Shown piece by piece: positions 6,243-11,352 of a stretch of DNA of 11,352 nucleotides. This stretch comes from JBEGQX01 sp041180805 (GTDB lineage: Bacteria; Planctomycetota; Planctomycetia; Gemmatales; Gemmataceae), in NCBI GenBank assembly GCA_041180805.1, contig JBEGQX010000334.1:1-11352 (forward strand), read 5' to 3'. The translations under genes were made by a program, and so were the position numbers. Under the pieces are notes generated by a model that saw nothing but the letters and a program-made list of their open reading frames with translations, ran no database searches and was not told the origin of the DNA. Numbering within the stretch: the first letter of the stretch is position 1; each line of letters starts with the position of its first letter.

Positions 6243-7555
6243 CCCATCAACTCCTGAATGGGTTGGGGATTGCTGACAATATGTGCTGGCCTGCCGTTTG
6301 CTGCGTAGAGAATTTTGCCAGGGTCCACACCAATTTTTGAATAAACTGTGGAGGCGAAATTTTCTGGTGAAAGCACCCTCTCGCATGCCGCATAGCCACG
6401 CTTATCGGTTGCGCCAATCACCTGACCACCAGGGGTGCCACCCCCGGCAAAAAGTATGGACATCGCATTAGACCAGTGATCGCGCCCGCCATCTTTGTTG
6501 ACTTGAGGGGTTCTGCCAAATTCACCAAGTACCAATACCAATGTGGATTCAAGCATCCCTCGCTGATCGAGGTCGGTGATAAGGCCAGAGATTGTCTGAT
6601 CAAATGTGGGTAGGCGTTTGTCCAAAGTGGGGAATATGTTCGTATGGTGATCCCAGCCGCCTTCATTTAAAACGATGAAAGGAACGCCAGCCTCAACCAG
6701 CCTTCTGGCAAGCAAAGTTCGCTGGCCGAATTCATTTCTGCCGTATAGTTCCCTTACCTTTTCAGGTTCCCTTTGAATGTCAAAGGCCGCCTGGGCTTCC
6801 TTGGAGCGAATAAGATCCAAGCCTTGTTTATAGTTGTCATCCATGGCCAGGGCGGGATCGCCCACTTGTTTGTCAGCAAATCGAACCATTCGATCCACCG
6901 CTTTTCGCATTTCCTCGCGTCCCAGTTGTTTGGCACCATCTAGTTCCTTGGGCAGGCTTACATCCCGAACCCTAAAACCGGCACTGTTTGGACTTCCATC
7001 CACAACAAATGGGGCATGCTTCGCCCCCAGGAAATTTGGCCCACCAGATCTGGTCATGGAAGGAATGGTAAAATAAGCCGGTAATCCCGGAAGGGCCCCA
7101 ATTTCTGAGGATACCACCGACCCCATGCTAGGATGAAAACTTACAAAAGCCCCACATCCCACGGGAATTCGCGGGGGTGCGCCTGTCATCATGTAGTGAT
7201 TTCCAGCACCATGGTTGCCTTGATCATGCTGGACGGATCGAACAATCGCAAGCTTGTCCATAATAGAGGCAAGCTTGGTCATATGTTGGGAAAAATGAAC
7301 TCCGGGAATTTTGGTCGGAATGGGTTTGTAGTTTCCACGAATTTCAACAGGGGCATCAGGTTTTGGGTCGAATGTTTCGTAATGGGTGGGACCACCATCC
7401 AGCCAAACTAGAATGACACTTTTTGCCTGTGCTTTGCCGGTTGCACCGTTCTTTGCCATCAGGGAAGAGGTAAAACCGCCACCCAGAAGTGTGCCCAGAC
7501 CAAGCATTAGGCAATCACGACGAGATAGACCGTGTCGACTTCCGAGAAGGTTCAT
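6239..7555 (-). CDS. DUF1501 family protein with twin-arginine leader
   Basis: A 438-residue DUF1501 protein, full length for the family. The leader carries SRRDCLMLGLGTLLGGGF at 11-28, a twin-arginine-type signal for export of a folded protein. Family motifs in order: VILVWLDGGPTHYETFDPKP at 47-66, HDQGNHGAGNHYMMTGAPP at 110-128, LNEGGWDHHTNIF at 296-308, and LVLGEFGRTPQVNKDGGRDHW at 341-361. The Asp and His residues in these motifs resemble the metal ligands of the alkaline phosphatase/sulfatase superfamily, to which DUF1501 is related; the substrate is unknown. A GTG at 7564 would lengthen it by three residues, but that codon lies inside the AAAGG ribosome site, so the ATG at 7555 is preferred. 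It follows the DUF1549/DUF1553 gene by 12 bp, the usual pairing in planctomycetes, and overlaps the PPC gene by four bases. Confidence 0.93.
   Translation of the reverse strand: MNLLGSRHGLSRRDCLMLGLGTLLGGGFTSSLMAKNGATGKAQAKSVILVWLDGGPTHYETFDPKPDAPVEIRGNYKPIPTKIPGVHFSQHMTKLASIMDKLAIVRSVQHDQGNHGAGNHYMMTGAPPRIPVGCGAFVSFHPSMGSVVSSEIGALPGLPAYFTIPSMTRSGGPNFLGAKHAPFVVDGSPNSAGFRVRDVSLPKELDGAKQLGREEMRKAVDRMVRFADKQVGDPALAMDDNYKQGLDLIRSKEAQAAFDIQREPEKVRELYGRNEFGQRTLLARRLVEAGVPFIVLNEGGWDHHTNIFPTLDKRLPTFDQTISGLITDLDQRGMLESTLVLVLGEFGRTPQVNKDGGRDHWSNAMSILFAGGGTPGGQVIGATDKRGYAACERVLSPENFASTVYSKIGVDPGKILYAANGRPAHIVSNPQPIQELMG
6251..6255 (-). promoter_or_regulatory. Ribosome binding site fixing the GTG start of the PPC protein
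   Basis: On the minus strand this is AGGAG, eight bases before the GTG at 6242 and inside the last codons of the DUF1501 gene. It is the strongest Shine-Dalgarno match I see in the window and decides the start. Confidence 0.75.
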
Positions 7556-7563
7556 GGCTGGCA

Positions 7564-7568
7564 CCTTT
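7564..7568 (-). promoter_or_regulatory. Ribosome binding site deciding the DUF1501 start
   Basis: On the minus strand this is AAAGG, eight bases before the ATG at 7555 and touching the stop codon of the upstream gene. It overlaps the alternative GTG at 7564, which makes that codon an unlikely start. Confidence 0.65.
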
Positions 7569-9991
7569 CAGTCCACTAGGACAAATTCGGGCGAGTTAAT
7601 CAGCGCCCAAAGTACGTTTTCCAATGCTTGTCGTTTATTCAGCTTCTGGTCACTTGCCAAGGTAAGCACTTTTTCCATTTCCTGTTTCGTAGGCATTCTA
7701 GAATAACATCTTAAATAGAGTTCCTCAACTGCGGATTCCAAAGATACAGGGCTTGCTGCCAATTGGGCTGCCCTCCCATTGTCGGAAAGAATTTTTGCCT
7801 GAACCCCTTTCCCATTCATGAGATGCAGCGCCTGGACGACCGTGGAATCGGGTAATCTTTCACAAGGTGGGTCCTGGTTTGGGTCTGGTCTGCCAAAGCT
7901 GTCCAAAAATTCGGAAGCTGAGCGGAATGTCCACATTTCCATGGCGCGGGAATCCTGCGGCATGGCCGGGAAGGAATCTTTTACACCGGTTACATCGCAG
8001 ACCATGTCCAAAAGTACTTCCGCTCGAGGCCGGTTTCGGTAGTGCCTGGAGTGATTTCTCGTGTCCATCAGGTTCTTCTCATTCGGCACCGAGGAAAGCC
8101 TGTAAGCATTGCTTGTAACGATGGTCACTATAAATTTCTTCATGTCGAATTCGCTCTTGCGGAATTCTTCCGCCAAGGCGTCTAGCAGTTCCGGATTGGT
8201 TGGTGGATTGGTGGCCCGCAGGTCGTCCACTGGGTCCACCAGGCCTCTTCCCATGAGGTCGCCCCAGATTCTGTTGGCGCCTGCTTTGGCGAACAGATTG
8301 TTATCTTTCGAAGTGATCCATTTAGCCAGTGCAGATCTAGGGTCCTCGTCTTCTCCAAATTCCATGGGCTTGCCCTTCAGGGGGGCAGGTTTCATTTCCT
8401 CGTTGGTTCTAGGGTGTTTGACCGTTCCTTTTTTGGAGAGAAAAAACATTTCCTCGCTGCCAGAGATGGGGGCTGATATTCCAACACCCTTTCGGCCTAT
8501 GCGTGCGAAGAAAGCGGCGAACTGATAAAAGTCTTCCTGGCCGTAAACTTCAAAAGGATGGTGATGACACTTGGCGCATTCCAGCCGAACTCCAAGAAAT
8601 AATCTGCTTACCACCGTTGTGATTTCTTCGGGGGTTCGTTTGTCGCGGATAAATACAGATGCACCATCGCGGAAGGTACTTCCCTCTGCGGTAATGATTT
8701 CACGAGAAAATTGATCATAGGGAAGGTTTTTTCGAAAAGCATCCCTCAGCCACGTATGAAGCACGAATACTGCTTTAATTCCAACATGGTAGGGGTTTGG
8801 TCTCAGTAAATCGGCCCACTTATTGGCCCAAAATTCGGCATACTCTGGCCTATTCACAAGCTGAACAGCAAGGTTTCTAACTTTGTCCGGAGAAGTTTCG
8901 TTAAGCCATGCCCTTGTTTCTTCAGGTGTGGGAAGTCTGCCGATGATATCCAAATACATTCTCCGCACCAGCACGGAGTCATTTGCAGGCTCGCTTGGTG
9001 AGAGTCCAAGTTTTTCAAACTTATTCGACAATAAGGTGTCAATAAAATGGTCGGATGAAATTCGAGAAGGCAGTTTGCTTTTCTTTGCCCCGGTAAGAGG
9101 CATGGTTACATAGCAGATGGCGAATTTTTCCATGTACCTTGCCATGATGGCTACTTCGCCAGGCAAAGAACCGGTTTCAATAAGTCCCTTTGAATCAACG
9201 GATGTAAGCACACTTTCGCTGGATTGAAAGGCGCTTAAGTGTGTGACATCCTTGGAGTTTCCATCTTCAAATTTTGCAATTGCACGTACCTGTACCTTAG
9301 TTTTCGGTGGAAGAATTAAATTTGCAGGCGTTATCTCAAGGGCAATTATTTTCGGCTCAGATTTGGGAGTTCTGGGTGTTCCAACTTTGATCCAACTTAG
9401 CAACTGTTTATATGCAGTGCTTTCAGGGTCAAGTTTTTTGCCACCGCCATGAGGTACGGCTCCGGTGGCCTTCATCAATAAAATGCTGGATTCAGGTGAG
9501 GAAGGGAATATTCTTCTTCCCCGAGCCTCTGTGACTATGGCCCCAAAGTCGAAATCATCATCAAAGGCAAGCAGGGAAAGTTGAAAACCATTTTGTCCTC
9601 TTTGTTTGCCATGGCAAGGGCCAGAGTTGCAACCAAACCTTGTGAGAATGGGCTGAATATCTTTTTCAAAAGTAGGAACCTTTGATGTATCTATTTGTGA
9701 ATTCACCGTGGATATTGCGTTCAAGTTTCCAAAAGTTGCAATGATAGATGTGTTGCCTGATTGTAACGGTTTTACCTCGCCAGTGGAACTTACTGAAATG
9801 GTTTTGGAATCCGAGCTCTTAAATGTGGCTTTGGATGTGAAATCAACACCCAGATTATCCACAACTCTTAGCTGAACCTGATCTTGCAGGTTTTGAAACT
9901 GAATCAATGCAGGCTCAACCTTCAAGTTGCCCTGTTGATTGATCATTAGGAGCGAACCGACAAACATACCGGTAAGCAATCCTGAAACCAT
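7568..9991 (-). CDS. DUF1549/DUF1553 protein with Ig-like (BIG2-type) domains and cytochrome-c-like motifs
   Basis: An 807-residue exported protein of a family expanded in Planctomycetota. The N-terminus (MVSGLLTGMFVGSLLM) is a hydrophobic export signal with little positive charge. A BIG2-type Ig-like domain runs about 23-97. A cytochrome-c-like segment follows at about 107-205, with GCNSGPCHG at 120-128; the two Cys are four residues apart, not two as in classical haem sites, a spacing I recall as usual in this family. A second Ig-like domain covers about 215-298. DUF1549 spans about 312-500 and ends with ECAKCHHHPFEVYG at 471-484, a genuine CxxCH. DUF1553 covers about 550-800. The biochemical role is unproven; redox or polysaccharide-related roles have been suggested for such gene sets. 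An in-frame TAA four codons upstream leaves the ATG at 9991 as the first possible start; AAGG lies ten bases before it. It heads the six-gene minus-strand cluster. Confidence 0.92.
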   Translation of the reverse strand: MVSGLLTGMFVGSLLMINQQGNLKVEPALIQFQNLQDQVQLRVVDNLGVDFTSKATFKSSDSKTISVSSTGEVKPLQSGNTSIIATFGNLNAISTVNSQIDTSKVPTFEKDIQPILTRFGCNSGPCHGKQRGQNGFQLSLLAFDDDFDFGAIVTEARGRRIFPSSPESSILLMKATGAVPHGGGKKLDPESTAYKQLLSWIKVGTPRTPKSEPKIIALEITPANLILPPKTKVQVRAIAKFEDGNSKDVTHLSAFQSSESVLTSVDSKGLIETGSLPGEVAIMARYMEKFAICYVTMPLTGAKKSKLPSRISSDHFIDTLLSNKFEKLGLSPSEPANDSVLVRRMYLDIIGRLPTPEETRAWLNETSPDKVRNLAVQLVNRPEYAEFWANKWADLLRPNPYHVGIKAVFVLHTWLRDAFRKNLPYDQFSREIITAEGSTFRDGASVFIRDKRTPEEITTVVSRLFLGVRLECAKCHHHPFEVYGQEDFYQFAAFFARIGRKGVGISAPISGSEEMFFLSKKGTVKHPRTNEEMKPAPLKGKPMEFGEDEDPRSALAKWITSKDNNLFAKAGANRIWGDLMGRGLVDPVDDLRATNPPTNPELLDALAEEFRKSEFDMKKFIVTIVTSNAYRLSSVPNEKNLMDTRNHSRHYRNRPRAEVLLDMVCDVTGVKDSFPAMPQDSRAMEMWTFRSASEFLDSFGRPDPNQDPPCERLPDSTVVQALHLMNGKGVQAKILSDNGRAAQLAASPVSLESAVEELYLRCYSRMPTKQEMEKVLTLASDQKLNKRQALENVLWALINSPEFVLVD

Positions 9992-10046
9992 TTTCTTGGA
10001 ACCTTAATACTGGAAGGAAACAAAATCCACGTGTAGGAATGACTTT

Positions 10047-10052
10047 ATCATA
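10047..10052 (-). promoter_or_regulatory. Candidate -10 element for the minus-strand cluster
   Basis: On the minus strand this is TATGAT, five of six bases matching TATAAT and about 55 bases before the ATG at 9991. No good -35 hexamer is seen 16-18 bases further upstream, so it is only a candidate. Confidence 0.25.
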
Positions 10053-10184
10053 ACTTCGCTCGGCAATTTCAGAAAGTAAATTCAGGGAAATTCCATGAAT
10101 TGGATGGATTTTTAGGGCTTTTTGATTTGTTTGAACCAGATTTCCTGATTCAATGGAAATAAGTTTTTGATGATCTTCATTCTT

Positions 10185-10190
10185 GAAGGG
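10185..10190 (+). promoter_or_regulatory. Ribosome binding site of the beta-propeller gene
   Basis: GAAGGG lies nine bases before the ATG at 10200. It favours that start over the TTG at 10167 and the ATG at 10170, and the protein then begins directly with a signal peptide. Confidence 0.6.
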
Positions 10191-10199
10191 TTATCTCTT

Positions 10200-11105
10200 A
10201 TGATGTCAAGCAAGATATCGTCTCTGGCATACAGTCTTTGTTTCCTTTTATATGCTGAAATAGGTTTTGCCGCTGAAATTCAGCATGGCTTCATTGCTTT
10301 TGGAAGCGAAACTTTTATTTCGGATTCCAAGGGAAATATCACTTGGCGATATCCTAAAGCTACCAGAGATGGATGGTTGCTGCCCAGCGGTAATATTCTG
10401 CTTGCACTTTCCAAAAGCAAAGATTACCCGGGTGGCGCTGCGGTGGAAATCAATAAGGATGGCAAGGTGCTTTTTGAGTACAAAGGCACCCAGTCAGAAG
10501 TAAACACTGTGATGGCTTTGGAAAATGGCAATATTCTGGTTACCGAGGCTGGTGCTAAACCGAGGCTTTTGGAAGTCACAAGGGATGGAAAAGTTGCGGT
10601 GGATTTAGCTTTGCAGGCCCAAACGAAAGACCACCATTTGCAGACCAGAATGGCTCGTAAGCTCAAAAATGGCAATTATTTGGTGCCGCAACTGCTGGAT
10701 AAGGTGGTTCGGGAATATAACTCCGAAGGGAAAGTAGTATGGGAAGTGAAAACCCCGCACTGGCCTTTCACAGCTATTAGATTGGAAAATGGTAACACCC
10801 TCATCAACTGCACCTTGGGCCATTTGGTGATAGAGGTTGACCCGCAAGGCAAAACAGTTTGGACTGTTTCGAATGATGATTTACCGAAAAAGCCAATCAA
10901 TGATGCCTGTGGTGGTCAGCGCTTGCCGAACGGTAACACGGTGATTACATCTCACCATGCGAAAGCCAATCAGGTAAAGTTGATGGAAATTACCCCGGAT
11001 AAAAAAATTGTGTGGACTTATACAAATAATTCCAACGCGGGAATACATCATTTTCAAATATTGGATACCAACGGGGAATCTTTAAAAGGCACACCTTTGA
11101 GGTGA
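10200..11105 (+). CDS. Secreted six-repeat beta-propeller protein (PQQ-like/arylsulfotransferase-like repeats)
   Basis: A 301-residue protein with signal peptide MMSSKISSLAYSLCFLLYAE followed by IGFA, with cleavage likely near residue 24. The rest is built of repeats of about 40-48 residues. One repeat element is a Leu-x-Asn-Gly-Asn turn: LPSGNILLA (61-69), LENGNILV (107-114), LKNGNYLV (155-162), LENGNTLI (195-202) and LPNGNTVI (242-249). The alternating element is Gly-Lys-x-x-Trp: KGNITW (44-49), DGKVLFEY (87-94), DGKVAVD (129-135), EGKVVWEV (176-183), QGKTVWTV (216-223) and DKKIVWTY (267-274). Six of the latter suggest six blades covering the whole mature protein. This style is seen in PQQ-type and arylsulfotransferase-type propellers. 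No catalytic residues can be assigned, so a binding or scaffold role outside the cytoplasm is the cautious reading. It is transcribed divergently from the DUF1549/DUF1501 cluster and ends 15 bp from the convergent right-edge gene. Confidence 0.85.
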   Translation: MMSSKISSLAYSLCFLLYAEIGFAAEIQHGFIAFGSETFISDSKGNITWRYPKATRDGWLLPSGNILLALSKSKDYPGGAAVEINKDGKVLFEYKGTQSEVNTVMALENGNILVTEAGAKPRLLEVTRDGKVAVDLALQAQTKDHHLQTRMARKLKNGNYLVPQLLDKVVREYNSEGKVVWEVKTPHWPFTAIRLENGNTLINCTLGHLVIEVDPQGKTVWTVSNDDLPKKPINDACGGQRLPNGNTVITSHHAKANQVKLMEITPDKKIVWTYTNNSNAGIHHFQILDTNGESLKGTPLR

Positions 11106-11120
11106 TTCTCGCCAAAAAAA

Positions 11121-11352
11121 TCAGTTGGTTAGTTTGTGGTTGAAAAAGCCCCTGCTTTTAATGATTTCAATCACGGATTCAGGGACCATGGTTTCCCAGG
11201 AATTATCACACCTTCGTATTTTGTCGAGAACATCCCTTGAAAAAATGCTCAGGCATTTGGAATCATAGCCCCTGATACTCTCGATGAAATTATTTTCAAT
11301 CAGGTAGCTGTACAGATGCTTGAGGTGATTTTGCACAACCAGGTTGTCCGCG
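11121..11352 (-). CDS. 3' end of a gene entering from the right edge; possibly nucleotidyltransferase-like
   Basis: The open frame continues through the right edge, giving 76 C-terminal residues that begin ADNLVVQNHLKHLYSYLIEN and end FFNHKLTN. A GTG at 11336 is only an internal Val codon; the frame has no stop before the edge, so the true start is outside. The segment SRDVLDKIRRCDNSWETMVP followed by ESVIEIIKSRGFF resembles the end of adenylyltransferases of the nicotinamide/nicotinate mononucleotide type, where an 'IR..(I)..G..W..LVP..V...I' pattern follows the nucleotide site. That likeness is from memory and weak; the catalytic motifs would lie outside the window. It is certainly a believable coding end, as the neighbouring plus-strand gene stops just short of it. 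Confidence 0.65.
   Translation of the reverse strand, partial: ADNLVVQNHLKHLYSYLIENNFIESIRGYDSKCLSIFSRDVLDKIRRCDNSWETMVPESVIEIIKSRGFFNHKLTN

Larger units (their letters stand above)
9992..10199. other. Divergent non-coding region between the main cluster and the beta-propeller gene
   Basis: A 208-bp region that should carry promoters for both directions. The minus-strand cluster could start from TATGAT (10052-10047), a good -10 match that would give a leader of about 50 bases, but no convincing -35 sits at the right distance. For the plus strand, TTGAAC at about 10131-10136 resembles a -35, but the -10 position is poor. No operator-like palindrome of note. A TTG at 10167 and an ATG at 10170 are in frame with the propeller gene but lack a ribosome site. 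Confidence 0.45.

Noticed and set aside
6243..6386. N-terminal extension of the PPC protein up to the ATG at 6386
   Set aside because: It overlaps the DUF1501 C-terminal coding region and precedes a complete signal peptide that has its own GTG and AGGAG site.
8109..8525. A 138-codon open frame on the plus strand inside the DUF1549/DUF1553 gene
   Set aside because: It is rich in Ser, Leu and Pro in the way of an antisense shadow, has no recognisable domain, and lies entirely opposite a well-supported gene.
10167..10199. TTG at 10167 or ATG at 10170 as start of the propeller protein
   Set aside because: No ribosome site precedes them, whereas GAAGGG sits nine bases before the ATG at 10200 and the signal peptide begins there.
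11106..11120. Bidirectional terminator between the two convergent genes at the right end
   Set aside because: The gap is only 15 bases with a run of A but no inverted repeat that would form a stem.
1..11352. Mobile element, CRISPR array, tRNA or rRNA
   Set aside because: I saw no terminal inverted repeats, transposase or integrase motifs, regularly spaced repeats or RNA-gene sequence; the intergenic regions are short and ordinary.

Overview
The window looks like chromosomal DNA from a planctomycete (Planctomycetota) of moderate to low GC. The evidence is a set of secreted families typical of that phylum: a DUF1549/DUF1553 protein with Ig-like and cytochrome-c-like segments, two DUF1501 proteins with twin-arginine-type leaders, and a secreted protein with PPC (pre-peptidase C-terminal) domains. 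I cannot name the genus from sequence alone. I see no mobile element, CRISPR array, rRNA or tRNA.

Layout, left to right. Positions 1-119 hold the 5' end of a DUF1501 gene that leaves the left edge (minus strand). Positions 120-282 are non-coding. From 9991 down to 283, six minus-strand genes run in one direction, in this transcription order: DUF1549/DUF1553 protein (9991-7568), DUF1501 protein (7555-6239), PPC-domain protein (6242-4647), alpha/beta hydrolase (4640-3858), an FAD oxidoreductase-SelD fusion (3773-1548), and moeA (1518-283). The first four are tightly packed, with gaps of 12, -4 and 6 bp, and look co-transcribed and translationally coupled. An 84-bp gap precedes selD, and 29 bp separate selD from moeA. 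A non-coding divergent region (9992-10199) separates this cluster from a plus-strand gene for a secreted six-repeat beta-propeller protein (10200-11105). At the right edge the 3' end of another minus-strand gene enters (11352-11121), convergent with the propeller gene.

How the genes may work together. The first four products carry export signals or possible ones and probably act outside the cytoplasm. Their biochemical role is not established; DUF1501 is related to the sulfatase/alkaline phosphatase fold, and DUF1549/DUF1553 proteins normally accompany it. The last two genes are cytoplasmic: SelD makes selenophosphate, and MoeA inserts molybdenum into molybdopterin. Their adjacency raises the possibility of a selenium-molybdenum link, which is inference only.

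Most notable points: (1) the alpha/beta hydrolase keeps its Asp and His but has Arg where the nucleophile Ser of the GxSxG elbow is expected; (2) the oxidoreductase-SelD fusion lies directly upstream of moeA; (3) several starts need correction, above all the PPC protein, whose GTG start overlaps the preceding stop. I did not find a convincing wholly new system; most of the window is planctomycete accessory and housekeeping content.
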